Below, piece by piece: positions 44,501 to 52,987 of a stretch of DNA of 64,000 nucleotides (positions within the stretch are counted from its first letter, which is position 1; each line of letters starts with the position of its first letter). The DNA comes from UBA2336 sp965227265 (GTDB taxonomy: Bacteria > Bacteroidota > Bacteroidia > Cytophagales > Cyclobacteriaceae), in the NCBI GenBank assembly GCA_965227265.1, contig OZ245738.1:3596001-3660000 (forward strand), read 5' to 3'. A program made the position numbers and the translations under genes. Below the pieces are notes generated by a model. That model was not told where the DNA came from. It made no database searches and saw only the letters and a program-made list of their open reading frames with translations.

Positions 44501-46125
44501 GCGGACAGTTGCCTGGCGATAAGGTTGATGAATGGATTGGCCGTGTTCGGCATTCGACACCAGGCGTTGGTTTGATCTCTCCACCTCCACACCACGATAT
44601 TTATTCCATTGAAGATCTTGCTCAATTAATATACGATTTAAAAAATGCAAATCGTCAAGCGCGGATTAATGTGAAACTCGTATCCCAAGCAGGTGTTGGA
44701 ACGGTTGCTGCCGGAGTTGCCAAAGCTAAAGCTGATGCAATTTTAATTTCTGGTGGAGATGGCGGAACAGGCGCATCACCACTAAGTTCAGTTCGTCATG
44801 CTGGTTTGCCGTGGGAGCTTGGACTTGCGGAAGCTCATCAAACATTAGTAAAGAATAATCTCAGAAATAGAATCACACTTCAAACAGACGGACAAATTCG
44901 TACCGGTCGCGATATCGCCATGGCAACATTGCTTGGTGCAGAAGAATGGGGTGTTGCAACTGCAGCGTTAGTAGTGGAAGGCTGTATCATGATGCGCAAG
45001 TGTCATTTGAATACTTGCCCGGTGGGAATTGCTACGCAGGATTCTGAACTAAGAAAATTATTTACCGGCAATCCGGATGATGTTGTAAACTTCTTCACGT
45101 TCCTCGCGAATGATCTTCGCGAAGTTATGGCAAGTCTCGGATTCCGAACAGTAAATGAAATGGTGGGCCGTTCCGATGTGTTGCGTGTTCGTCAGGATAT
45201 TGATCACTGGAAAATTAACAAACTTGACCTGTCACCCATTCTTCATCGCGAATCAGCGCGTGATAATGTTGGACTGCATAAACAGATCGAGCAGGACTTT
45301 GAACTTGAGAAAGTTCTCGATTGGAAATTGGTCGAAGCCGCGCGAACTGCATTGGATGATCAGGAGCCAGTTCAGGAAAAGTTCAACATCTGTAATACGG
45401 ATCGTACAACAGGTGCATTGCTTTCCAATGAAATCTCCAAAAAATACAAAGGGAAAGGATTACCCGAAGACACAATTCAGTTTTCTTTTAAAGGTTCAGC
45501 CGGCCAAAGCTTTGGTGCTTTTGTAGCACCGGGCGTTACGTTCAAACTTGAAGGTGAAGCAAACGATTATTTCGGCAAAGGTCTTTCGGGTGGAAAGCTT
45601 ATCGTTTCTCCGGATACCGAAGCATCGTTTATGGCAGAGGATAATATCATCATCGGTAACGTTGCGTTTTATGGAGCTACTTCGGGTGAAGCGTTTATTC
45701 GCGGACAGGCGGGGGAACGTTTCTGTGTTCGGAACTCGGGTGTGAAAGCCGTTGTGGAAGGTGTCGGTGACCATGCCTGTGAGTATATGACTGGTGGTCG
45801 CGTTGTTATTCTGGGCAAGACTGGAAGAAATTTTGCAGCGGGTATGAGTGGAGGTATTGCATATGTGTACGATCCCCAACGTAATCTTGAACGACTCATG
45901 AACAAAGATATGGTTGAGCTTGAATCTGTTGACAGCACGGATGAAGCTGAACTGAAAGGCATGATCAAACAGCATTATGATTATACCGGAAGTGATCCCG
46001 CTGAATGGATTTTGGAAAACTGGGATATGGCACTTCAGCTATTTATAAAAGTTATGCCGAAAGATTACAAAGCCGTTCTCGTAAAGCAGAAAGCAGTAAA
46101 AGAAAAACAAGCTGTTCTTAAATAA
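41593..46125 (+). CDS. gltB: Glutamate synthase, large (alpha) subunit
   Basis: 1510 residues, full length. It transfers the amide of glutamine to 2-oxoglutarate, giving two glutamates. Order: an Ntn glutaminase domain whose nucleophile Cys23 ('EHDACGIGFIAN') becomes N-terminal after removal of a 22-residue propeptide; a central domain; the FMN-binding synthase barrel ('ISGGDGGTGASPLSSVRHAG') with the 3Fe-4S cluster cysteines 1131, 1137 and 1142 ('CIMMRKCHLNTCPVGIATQ'); and the C-terminal beta-helix. gltD follows after 6 nt. Confidence 0.98.
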   Translation: MMNNHLKNSGKGLYTPELEHDACGIGFIANINGRKTNQTLSDALTMLENMEHRGGKGASPKTGDGAGVLLQIPHDFFVEESNRLGFALPPLGKYGAGMVFFPRNKKVMNACRELLRKNIQQLGLELLGWRSVPVDHSIPGPGAAEVEPVIEQVFVKPKDESIDADAFERKLFVLRNFTTHSVTRDVKGSNKEFYIPSLSSRTIIYKGQLRTEQLRAYFYDLQDQRLKTALALVHSRFSTNTFPNWKLAQPFRYIAHNGEINTIRGNVNKMKSKEALFKSTLFTDEELKMLLPITNPEGSDSANLDALVEMLVLSGRPIPHVLMMLVPEAWQDNKLMDKHRKAFYKYHASMMEPWDGPAALVFTDGCRIGATLDRNGLRPLRYCITRTGKVIAASEAGALPVDPKEILEKGRITPGKMLVVDLEKGKVLGDDVVKRTVYEGKPYYEWIKENRLKLRLEPEQKSFKNVFDEKTLLQRQNAYGFTAEDLKTILTPMAATGYEAIGSMGDDTPHAVLSKESRHISNYFRQHFAQVSNPPIDPIRERLVMSLFTRIGVSLNVLEETPKHTNQIHIGQPVLLNSDLEKLKHLPAHGFDYAVLNSVFKADGKPGRLEEAIKKICAEAEKAVKEGKKIIVISDRNINTEYAPIPSMLAIGAVHHSLVEKRLRALTGLLVEAGDVWEVHHFATIIGYGASAVNPYMAFETIHSLNSKNAFNKTISDDQAFANYQKAIGNGLLKVMSKMGISTLQSYQSSQIFEALGIGSDVIEKCFRGTISRIEGMSFDDLAKEVLIRHDLAFENQHNDLQVGGIYQWKRRGEKHLFSPEIIHLLQYSTKSNNYELYRKYADKINNLAEDTITFRGLFEFKKRNAVPLNEVEPIEEIFKRFATGAMSFGSISHEAHSTLAIAMNRLGGKSNSGEGGEDEMRYERKENGDWERSAIKQVASGRFGVTSHYLTNAEELQIKMAQGAKPGEGGQLPGDKVDEWIGRVRHSTPGVGLISPPPHHDIYSIEDLAQLIYDLKNANRQARINVKLVSQAGVGTVAAGVAKAKADAILISGGDGGTGASPLSSVRHAGLPWELGLAEAHQTLVKNNLRNRITLQTDGQIRTGRDIAMATLLGAEEWGVATAALVVEGCIMMRKCHLNTCPVGIATQDSELRKLFTGNPDDVVNFFTFLANDLREVMASLGFRTVNEMVGRSDVLRVRQDIDHWKINKLDLSPILHRESARDNVGLHKQIEQDFELEKVLDWKLVEAARTALDDQEPVQEKFNICNTDRTTGALLSNEISKKYKGKGLPEDTIQFSFKGSAGQSFGAFVAPGVTFKLEGEANDYFGKGLSGGKLIVSPDTEASFMAEDNIIIGNVAFYGATSGEAFIRGQAGERFCVRNSGVKAVVEGVGDHACEYMTGGRVVILGKTGRNFAAGMSGGIAYVYDPQRNLERLMNKDMVELESVDSTDEAELKGMIKQHYDYTGSDPAEWILENWDMALQLFIKVMPKDYKAVLVKQKAVKEKQAVLK

Positions 46126-46131
46126 TTTGAA

Positions 46132-47601
46132 ATGGGACAAGTAGATGGTTTTATGAAGTTCAACCGCGAGATGCCAACATCACGCGATAAAAAGGAACGT
46201 CTGAAAGATTATAACGAAGTGTATACTCCGCTTTCAAAAGAGAAAGTGCATGAGCAAAGTGCACGCTGCATGGATTGTGGCGTTCCGTTTTGTCATAATG
46301 GTTGTCCGCTTGGCAATAATATTCCAGATTTTAATGATGCTGTTTATCAAGGCAAGTGGGAAGAAGCAATTAAAATACTGAGCAGCACAAATAATTTTCC
46401 TGAATTCACCGGAAGAATTTGTCCGGCACCATGCGAAGCTAGCTGTGTTCTGAGTATCAACAACAAACCAGTTGCAATTGAGTACATCGAGAAGACGATT
46501 GCAGAGGTTGCTTTTGAGAAAGGCTATCTGAAACCAAATCCACCTAAAGTTCGCACCGGAAAAAAAGTTGCTGTAATTGGCTCTGGTCCCGCAGGACTTG
46601 CTGCTGCTGCGCAACTAAACAAAGCTGGTCATCTCGTTACGGTGTTTGAAAGAAATGATAGAGTAGGAGGATTACTGCGTTATGGTATTCCTGATTTCAA
46701 ATTGGAAAAGCATGTAATTGAGCGCAGAGTTTCGCTCATGGAAAAAGAAGGCATTGTATTTAAAACCAATGCACATGTGGGTGTGAACGTAAGCGCAAAA
46801 GATCTTACGAATGATTTTGATGCGGTGCTCGTAAGTGGCGGAGCATCTGCTCCGCGTGATTTGCCAATTCCCGGAAGAAATTTTAAAGGCGTTCATTTTG
46901 CAATGGAGTTTTTACCACAACAGAATAAGCGAGTTGCAGGCGATACGCTCACCGAAAATATTCTTGCGACTGGAAAAAATGTGCTTGTGATTGGGGGAGG
47001 TGATACAGGATCAGATTGTGTAGGTACATCAAATCGTCAAGGCGCAGAATCTATAACACAAATTGAATTGCTAGTTAAGCCGCCACTTTCCCGTCATGCC
47101 AATAATCCGTGGCCGTTATGGCCGATGGTGTTGATGACTTCTTCTTCGCATGATGAAGGTTGCGAACGCCAATGGTCAATTCTAACGAAAGAGTTTCAGG
47201 ATGATGGAAACGGAAATCTTACTGGACTGAAAATCGTAGAAATCAAATGGGGTGTAAACGATCAGGGTAAAATGGGCTTTGAAGAAATTCAGGGAACTGA
47301 ACGAGTACTTCCCTGTGAACTTGCCTTACTAGCGATTGGATTTGTCGGAGCTGAAAAAACGGGTCTTGTTCAGGAGCTCAAGCTTGAACTAGACGAACGT
47401 GGCAATCTTAGAACAGAAAATTACATGACTTCTCAAGAGGGTGTGTTTGCCGCAGGGGATATGCGCAGAGGCCAGTCGCTGGTAGTTTGGGCAATTTCAG
47501 AAGGGCGGGAGGCTGCACGGGCGTTAGATATCTGGCTTATGGGCAGCTCAACGCTGGAGGCAAAAGACGAATCTTTTGTTCACCTCGAACGCGAAGCGTA
47601 A
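46132..47601 (+). CDS. gltD: Glutamate synthase, small (beta) subunit
   Basis: 489 residues. It accepts electrons from NADPH through FAD and passes them to GltB. Two cysteine clusters at the N-terminus bind 4Fe-4S centres ('CMDCGVPFCHNGCPLG', Cys46/49/54/58, and 'CPAPCEASC', Cys96/100/104). FAD ('AVIGSGPAGLAAAAQLN') and NADPH ('VLVIGGGDTGSDCVG') folds follow, and 'GVFAAGDMRRGQSLVVWAI' closes the FAD site. Ends shortly before a strong terminator. Confidence 0.98.
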   Translation: MGQVDGFMKFNREMPTSRDKKERLKDYNEVYTPLSKEKVHEQSARCMDCGVPFCHNGCPLGNNIPDFNDAVYQGKWEEAIKILSSTNNFPEFTGRICPAPCEASCVLSINNKPVAIEYIEKTIAEVAFEKGYLKPNPPKVRTGKKVAVIGSGPAGLAAAAQLNKAGHLVTVFERNDRVGGLLRYGIPDFKLEKHVIERRVSLMEKEGIVFKTNAHVGVNVSAKDLTNDFDAVLVSGGASAPRDLPIPGRNFKGVHFAMEFLPQQNKRVAGDTLTENILATGKNVLVIGGGDTGSDCVGTSNRQGAESITQIELLVKPPLSRHANNPWPLWPMVLMTSSSHDEGCERQWSILTKEFQDDGNGNLTGLKIVEIKWGVNDQGKMGFEEIQGTERVLPCELALLAIGFVGAEKTGLVQELKLELDERGNLRTENYMTSQEGVFAAGDMRRGQSLVVWAISEGREAARALDIWLMGSSTLEAKDESFVHLEREA

Positions 47602-47623
47602 TTAATGCCAGTAAAAACCATTC

Positions 47624-47662
47624 AAAGACCTTTCTGTGTTCAGGAAGGTCTTTTGCTTTTTT
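47624..47662 (+). terminator. Rho-independent terminator after gltBD
   Basis: AAAGACCTTTCTG (47624-47636) pairs with CAGGAAGGTCTTT (47641-47653), one mismatch, around a TGTT loop; a T-rich run follows to 47662. Confidence 0.88.
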
Positions 47663-47689
47663 GAACCTTTCTGATCCCTTCAAAGTTTT

Positions 47690-47697
47690 TACCTTTG
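47690..47697 (+). promoter_or_regulatory. -7 box TACCTTTG, likely aguB promoter
   Basis: Exact TAnnTTTG match between the gltBD terminator and aguB, 20 nt before the TTG start. The best -33 candidate, TTTG at 47660, is 26 nt away, longer than usual. Confidence 0.5.
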
Positions 47698-47717
47698 CAA
47701 CTTCAAAACAAAGAACA

Positions 47718-48596
47718 TTGAGCAAGAAAGTTAAGATTGGTACGGTGCAAATGAGCTGCACACCATTGCCTAAAGAAAACCTAGCGAAAGCTATTAAGGG
47801 AATTCGCGAAGCTGCTGCAAAAGGCGCGCAGGTTGTTTGCTTGCAAGAGCTTTTTACTTCACTGTATTTCTGCGATGTAGAAGACTACGAAAACTTTAAG
47901 CTGGCAGAAGCTATTCCAGGACCCTCAACAGAATCGTTATCGGCTGTTGCTAAGGAATTGGGTGTGGTAATCATCGCTTCTCTCTTCGAAAAACGCACCG
48001 AAGGACTTTATCATAACACAACCGCTGTTATTGATGCAGATGGAAAATATTTGGGTAAGTATCGCAAGATGCACATTCCCGATGATCCGGCTTATTATGA
48101 GAAATTTTATTTTACTCCGGGTGACTTGGGCTACAAAGTTTTCAAAACCAAGTTTGCTACGATCGGGATTTTGATTTGCTGGGATCAGTGGTATCCGGAA
48201 GCTTCGCGCATCACGGCATTGATGGGAGCAGAGATCATGTTCTACCCAACTGCTATCGGCTGGGCAACATCACAGGACGAAACTACAAACACCGAACAAT
48301 ACAACGCGTGGCAAACCATTCAACGCAGCCATTCAGTAGCCAACGGTGTACATGTGGTAAGTGTAAATCGCGTTGGCTTTGAGCAAAATGGTGCGATGAA
48401 ATTCTGGGGCGGCTCATTTATTTCGAATCCGTTCGGCAGCATTATCTATAAAGCTTCACACGAAACAGAAGAAGTACACGTGCAGGAAATTGATTTAGCC
48501 TTAACTGATAAGTATAGAACGCATTGGCCATTCCTCCGCGATAGAAGAATTGATTCGTATCAGCCAATTACCAAGAGATTTATCGATGAGGAGTAG
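47718..48596 (+). CDS. aguB: N-carbamoylputrescine amidase
   Basis: 292 residues from a TTG at 47718. The frame is open much further upstream, but that part would run through the gltBD terminator and promoter box. The nitrilase-fold triad is Glu44 ('VCLQELFTSLYF'), Lys117 ('KYRKMHIPDDPAYYEKFYF', quoted in part) and Cys154 ('LICWDQWYPEA'). It hydrolyses N-carbamoylputrescine to putrescine, ammonia and CO2. The pairing with agmatine deiminase, 61 nt downstream, makes the specific function likely. Confidence 0.95.
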   Translation: MSKKVKIGTVQMSCTPLPKENLAKAIKGIREAAAKGAQVVCLQELFTSLYFCDVEDYENFKLAEAIPGPSTESLSAVAKELGVVIIASLFEKRTEGLYHNTTAVIDADGKYLGKYRKMHIPDDPAYYEKFYFTPGDLGYKVFKTKFATIGILICWDQWYPEASRITALMGAEIMFYPTAIGWATSQDETTNTEQYNAWQTIQRSHSVANGVHVVSVNRVGFEQNGAMKFWGGSFISNPFGSIIYKASHETEEVHVQEIDLALTDKYRTHWPFLRDRRIDSYQPITKRFIDEE

Positions 48597-48652
48597 TCAA
48601 TGGTCCATGGTCGATAGCTGACTATGGACTATCGACCATTAGACTATTGACT
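48595..48652. repeat. Nested hairpin between aguB and aguA (REP-like)
   Basis: ATGGTCGATAG (48607-48617) pairs perfectly with CTATCGACCAT (48629-48639) across an 11-nt loop, and outside it AGTCAAT (48595-48601) pairs with ATTGACT (48646-48652). The sequence is built from short GACTATGG-like words. There is no T-run, so it looks like a repetitive extragenic element or mRNA processing hairpin, not a terminator. Confidence 0.7.
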
Positions 48653-48657
48653 AAAGA

Positions 48658-49695
48658 ATGAAGACACCAAAGGAACTCGGATTTCATTTCCCCGCAGAAT
48701 TCGCGAAACACACCGCAACTTGGCTAAGCTGGCCGCATAAAGAAGCTTCCTGGCCAGGTAAAATAGAAACAATTTATCCGCGCTATGCGGAATTTATTAA
48801 ACGTGTTGCAGAAGGTGAACGGATAAACATCAACGTTGTCGATGATGCGATGATGCATAAAGCAACCCGGCACCTTAATGAAGCCGGAGCGGATCTTACC
48901 AACATTCAATTCTTTATTCATCCTACTAACGATGCGTGGTGCCGCGATCATGGTCCGGCATTCCTGGTCAATCCGAAAGAGAAAAAGAAAATGATTGTCG
49001 ACTGGGGCTACAACGCCTGGGGTGGAAAATATCCTCCGTTTGATCTGGATGATGTGATTCCTACGCTGATCGGAAAGCATTATAAGCTTCCGGTTGTAGA
49101 ACCTGGAATTGTAATGGAAGGTGGCTCTGTTGAGTTTAATGGCAAAGGAACATTACTAACAACACGTGCTTGTTTATTGAACAAGAATAGAAATCCTCAC
49201 CTTAATCAAGAGCAGATAGAAAAGTACCTGATTGACTATTATGGTGTTGATCATATACTTTGGTTAGGTGATGGTATTATTGGTGACGATACGGATGGCC
49301 ACATTGATGACCTCACGCGTTTTGTAAATGAAGATACTGTTGTAACCATCGTGGAAGAAAACAAAGGCGATGAGAATTATGAAATTCTGCAAGACAATCT
49401 GAAGGAGCTTAAAACCCTTCGGTTGGAGAATGGCAAGCAAATGAACATTGTTGAATTGCCAATGCCTGCGCCCATCGTGTACGAAGATCAGCGTCTTCCG
49501 GCATCGTATGCTAATTTTTACATTGCTAATAAATATGTTGTAGTTCCAACATTCCGTGATAAGAATGACGATCGGGCAATCGACACGTTACAGAAATGCT
49601 TTAATGATCGTAAAGTGATTGGAATCGATTCGACCGATATTATCTGGGGACTTGGGTCATTTCATTGCTTAAGTCAGCAGGAGCCTGAAGTTTAA
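48658..49695 (+). CDS. aguA: Agmatine deiminase
   Basis: 345 residues. It converts agmatine to N-carbamoylputrescine and ammonia. 'WLSWPHKEASWPG' opens the protein, 'NDAWCRDHGPAFLV' supplies the acidic/basic pocket, 'DGHIDDLTRF' gives the catalytic His and Asp, and the nucleophile is Cys337 in 'GSFHCLSQQEP'. With aguB it forms the complete agmatine-to-putrescine route. The agmatine-producing arginine decarboxylase is not in the window. Confidence 0.96.
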   Translation: MKTPKELGFHFPAEFAKHTATWLSWPHKEASWPGKIETIYPRYAEFIKRVAEGERININVVDDAMMHKATRHLNEAGADLTNIQFFIHPTNDAWCRDHGPAFLVNPKEKKKMIVDWGYNAWGGKYPPFDLDDVIPTLIGKHYKLPVVEPGIVMEGGSVEFNGKGTLLTTRACLLNKNRNPHLNQEQIEKYLIDYYGVDHILWLGDGIIGDDTDGHIDDLTRFVNEDTVVTIVEENKGDENYEILQDNLKELKTLRLENGKQMNIVELPMPAPIVYEDQRLPASYANFYIANKYVVVPTFRDKNDDRAIDTLQKCFNDRKVIGIDSTDIIWGLGSFHCLSQQEPEV

Positions 49696-49737
49696 GTTTT
49701 CTGGTATAAAATCATCTAAACAGTTACATCTTACACC

Positions 49738-51507
49738 ATGAAAAAACTGTTAATAGGATTGTTGTTTATTTCTGCATCCTGTTTTGGACAAACAAGCCAG
49801 TCCTTTACACTTAGCATTACGGATCCTGCATCGCAGCTATTTCATATTGAAATGATTTGTTTAGGATTCAACCAGGATGTGCTGGAGTTGAAATTACCAA
49901 CCTGGACTCCGGGCTATTACCAGATTCTGGACTATGCTCAGTATGTTTCAGCGTTTAAGGCAAAAGATGAGAATGGAAAAGAACTCAAATGGAGCAAATC
50001 ATCTCACAATGCCTGGGCTGTAAATAAGGGAAAAAGTAAATCGGTTATCATCACCTATACTTCTCAGGCAACCATTCCGTTTGTAGCCAACAGCTTGCTT
50101 GATGGCGAACACGGTTACGTTATGCCTGCAGGAGTTTTTATGCATGTAAAAGATCACTTGAATGATCCGGTTACACTTACCATAAATAATTATTCGAAAT
50201 GGTCAACCATAGCAACTGGTTTGGAGCCGGTGCTTAATAAAAAGAGCGTCTTTACAGCTCTTGATTTTGACACGTTTTATGATTCTCCGATTTTGCTTGG
50301 CAATTTGGAAGAACTGAAAAGCTTTACGGTAAAGAATATTCCTCATCGGTTTATTGGCTATAAACTTGGTGAGTTTGACAAGGATGCATTTATGAATGGA
50401 ATGCAAAAGATTGTTGAAACTGCTTCCGGAATCATTGGTGACATTCCATACGCGCATTATACATTTCTGGCAATAGGACCGGTTCCCGGAGGAATTGAAC
50501 ATCTTAATTCAACAGGTTTTGGATTTTCTGGGAATGACCTGAATAAGCGCGAGCGATTGCTTCGAATGTATACGTTTTTATCCCATGAGTATTTTCATCA
50601 TTATAATGCCAAACGAATTCGTCCGATTGAACTTGGCCCTTTTGATTATGATAAAGGAAGTAAAACTACCATGCTTTGGATAGCGGAAGGATTTACCAAT
50701 TATTACGATGAGTTAATTGTAAAGCGTGCCCTATTGATGTCGAGAGAGGAGTATTTAAACAGTATTCGCTCTCGCATCCAAACGTATGAAAACAAACCAG
50801 GTCGCCTATTCCAAACCGCTTCTGATGCGAGTTATCAAACCTGGAGTGATGGACCTTTTGGACGAACCGGTGATGACGCTTATAAAACTATTTCCGTTTA
50901 TGATAAGGGAAGCATTTTAGGTCTTATCCTTGATCTAACCATCCGCCATCAAACCCAGAATAATCAATCACTGGATCACGTAATGCGATATCTCTACCAG
51001 GAGTACTATCAGAAGCAAAAACGCGGATTTACCGAAGCAGAATTTCAAGCTGCTGCTGAAAAGATTGCCGGTTCTCAACTGACTGAATTTTTTGAATACG
51101 TCAATACCACGAAGGAAATTGATTATAAGAAATATTTCTCCTACGCAGGCTTGCAGTTTATTGAAAAATCGATTGTTCTTCCTGCTCCTTATCTGGGCCT
51201 TTCGTACACCACTAAAAACGACACACTTTATGCTTCACGCATTGATTGGCAATCACCTGCCTGGGAGGCCGGGATCAGAACCAATGATAAAATAATTTCT
51301 ATTAATGGAAGTAAAGCTACGCGTGAAGGTTTATTAAAAGCACTGGAGACTATGATACCGATTAAAGTATCTATCTTAAAAGATAATCAACAAAAAGATC
51401 TTATGCTCCTTCCTGTTCGTAAAACGGAACGGCAATTTGTACTTCAACCAGTGGCAGCACCCACAGAACTTCAAACAAAAATTTTAACGAGTTGGCTAAA
51501 CGATTAA
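49738..51507 (+). CDS. M61-family metallopeptidase with PDZ domain
   Basis: 589 residues with a signal peptide (1-18, 'LLFISASCFGQ'). An N-terminal beta domain (~20-190) precedes the M61 catalytic domain, whose zinc motif HExxH is 'HEYFH' (283-287) with Glu317 ('WIAEGFTNYYDEL') as third ligand. A PDZ domain occupies ~470-560 ('YLGLSYTTKNDTLYASRID'). Members are glycyl aminopeptidase-like; substrate unknown. The DUF2911 gene overlaps its end by 16 nt. Confidence 0.94.
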   Translation: MKKLLIGLLFISASCFGQTSQSFTLSITDPASQLFHIEMICLGFNQDVLELKLPTWTPGYYQILDYAQYVSAFKAKDENGKELKWSKSSHNAWAVNKGKSKSVIITYTSQATIPFVANSLLDGEHGYVMPAGVFMHVKDHLNDPVTLTINNYSKWSTIATGLEPVLNKKSVFTALDFDTFYDSPILLGNLEELKSFTVKNIPHRFIGYKLGEFDKDAFMNGMQKIVETASGIIGDIPYAHYTFLAIGPVPGGIEHLNSTGFGFSGNDLNKRERLLRMYTFLSHEYFHHYNAKRIRPIELGPFDYDKGSKTTMLWIAEGFTNYYDELIVKRALLMSREEYLNSIRSRIQTYENKPGRLFQTASDASYQTWSDGPFGRTGDDAYKTISVYDKGSILGLILDLTIRHQTQNNQSLDHVMRYLYQEYYQKQKRGFTEAEFQAAAEKIAGSQLTEFFEYVNTTKEIDYKKYFSYAGLQFIEKSIVLPAPYLGLSYTTKNDTLYASRIDWQSPAWEAGIRTNDKIISINGSKATREGLLKALETMIPIKVSILKDNQQKDLMLLPVRKTERQFVLQPVAAPTELQTKILTSWLND

Positions 51508-52052
51508 TAATAATACTGACGTTCAACTTAGTGGCAGGCTTAGCATATGCGCAGCATGCACATGATACAACAGCCCGGGTTAACACAGCCAATCAAAAAA
51601 GCATTGCTCAAGAAGAGCATGCACAAATAGGAGCTACACATATTACTGTTCTGTATTCAGCACCCGCTGTTCGTGGAAGAATTATTTGGGGTGGCTTGGT
51701 TGCCTACGATCAGGTTTGGGTAACTGGTGCACACCGTGCAACTTCATTTGAAATTGATCGTGAGTTTAGCATTGACGGAAAAAAAGTTCCGGCTGGTAAA
51801 TATGCAATCTTCACTATTCCGGCTAAGGATAAATGGATTTTTATCCTGAATCAAAAATGGGATCAGCATTTAGCCGATGAGTATAGTTCAACAGAAGATA
51901 TAGTACGGATTGAGGTAACTCCGCGCACATTATCCTCCATTCAGGAACGATTAAATTATACTATCACTGAACTTTCTGAAACGGAAGCTATTCTATCCAT
52001 CAGTTGGGAGACAATCAAAATTAATATTCCGCTTAAGCTCAATTCAAATTGA
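51492..52052 (+). CDS. DUF2911 secreted protein
   Basis: 186 residues from a TTG at 51492, which gives a signal peptide 'LAKRLIIILTFNLVAGLAYA' (first residue Met when translated). The body ('YSAPAVRGRIIWGGLVAYDQ', 'VWVTGAHRATSFEID', 'VPAGKYAIFTIP') is typical of DUF2911, a beta-sandwich family widespread in Bacteroidota with unknown function. It overlaps M61 upstream and rarD downstream by a few nt, so all three are probably translated from one mRNA. Confidence 0.88.
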   Translation: MAKRLIIILTFNLVAGLAYAQHAHDTTARVNTANQKSIAQEEHAQIGATHITVLYSAPAVRGRIIWGGLVAYDQVWVTGAHRATSFEIDREFSIDGKKVPAGKYAIFTIPAKDKWIFILNQKWDQHLADEYSSTEDIVRIEVTPRTLSSIQERLNYTITELSETEAILSISWETIKINIPLKLNSN

Positions 52053-52948
52053 ATAACCATAAGCATTACGCAGCTGCCATTTCAGCCTTTTTTATCTGGG
52101 GATTTTTTTCGCTGCCACTTCGGGCACTTAACGAGTTCACGGCAGGAGAGATTCTATATTTCAGAATTGCCTGCTCAGTGATTATTCTTTTAGTGATTAT
52201 ACTGGGTTTTCGTAAAGCGGAACTAAGGCAGGATATAGCGCGGTTGAAGACATTTCCTCCTGGGGAACGAAATCAAATTATTGCGTTGACATTGGGTGGA
52301 GCTGCATTACTTATTGTCAACTGGCTGATTTTCATTTATGTGATCAACGCGATCAACATTAAAACAGCTTCATTCTCTTATTTTATTTGTCCTGTACTTA
52401 CCGCAGTGTTGGGAAATTTTATCTTAAAGGAAAGACTTACCTCATTGCAATGGACAGCCGTTATGCTATGTGTAGTAAGCTGTGTTTTACTTGGACTTAA
52501 CTCTGTGCTTGAGTTAGGGTACAGCTTTGCTGTGGCGATATCCTATGCGTTGTACCTGATCTCGCAACGAAAGAATAATGGATTTAACAGACTTAACATT
52601 CTTGCAGTTCAAATGATATTTGCCTTGCTGATCCTCAGCATAACGTATCCACTGTTAGTTGATTCTGTGCCGACAACCCTTGAATTTTATGGACTGATTG
52701 TATTAGTAGCAGGCATATTTACAGTACTACCATTATTCCTTAACCTGTATGCACTTAATCGTATTAATTCAGCTACCGTAGGAATTTTATTGTATATCAA
52801 TCCCATGATGAACTTCGCCATTGCCTTTCTTATTTTTCATGAGACGATTACAACGCTTCAGGTAATTGGCTATTGCATTATTCTGATTGCGCTGGTGTTG
52901 TTCAACTATCCGAATCTCAAAAAACTGAAAGCCAAGGTTGCTGGATAG
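52049..52948 (+). CDS. rarD: RarD-type EamA-family transporter
   Basis: 299 residues, ten predicted membrane segments, in two EamA halves. Start is a TTG at 52049 overlapping the DUF2911 stop by 4 nt. 'AAAISAFFIWGFFSLPLRAL' and 'EILYFRIACSVIILL' match the RarD (chloramphenicol-sensitive protein) subfamily. The transported compound is unknown. Confidence 0.9.
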   Translation: MNNHKHYAAAISAFFIWGFFSLPLRALNEFTAGEILYFRIACSVIILLVIILGFRKAELRQDIARLKTFPPGERNQIIALTLGGAALLIVNWLIFIYVINAINIKTASFSYFICPVLTAVLGNFILKERLTSLQWTAVMLCVVSCVLLGLNSVLELGYSFAVAISYALYLISQRKNNGFNRLNILAVQMIFALLILSITYPLLVDSVPTTLEFYGLIVLVAGIFTVLPLFLNLYALNRINSATVGILLYINPMMNFAIAFLIFHETITTLQVIGYCIILIALVLFNYPNLKKLKAKVAG

Positions 52949-52952
52949 TTAC

Positions 52953-52983
52953 TTGGGCGAGAACACGGGAAGCTTTACCTTAG
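52953..52983 (+). promoter_or_regulatory. Promoter of the Crp-type regulator gene
   Basis: TTGG (52953-52956), 19 nt, then TACCTTAG (52976-52983). Spacing is ideal for the Bacteroidota -33/-7 pair. The ATG is only 4 nt downstream, so the mRNA would be leaderless or nearly so. Confidence 0.55.
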
Positions 52984-52987
52984 TAAC

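Noticed and set aside
45496..45975. Minus-strand open frame of 159 codons in gltB
   Set aside because: Antisense to the conserved beta-helix of GltB; no independent support.
47487..47717. Upstream in-frame extension of aguB
   Set aside because: It would cross the gltD 3' end, the gltBD terminator and the -7 box, and the encoded residues show no nitrilase similarity.
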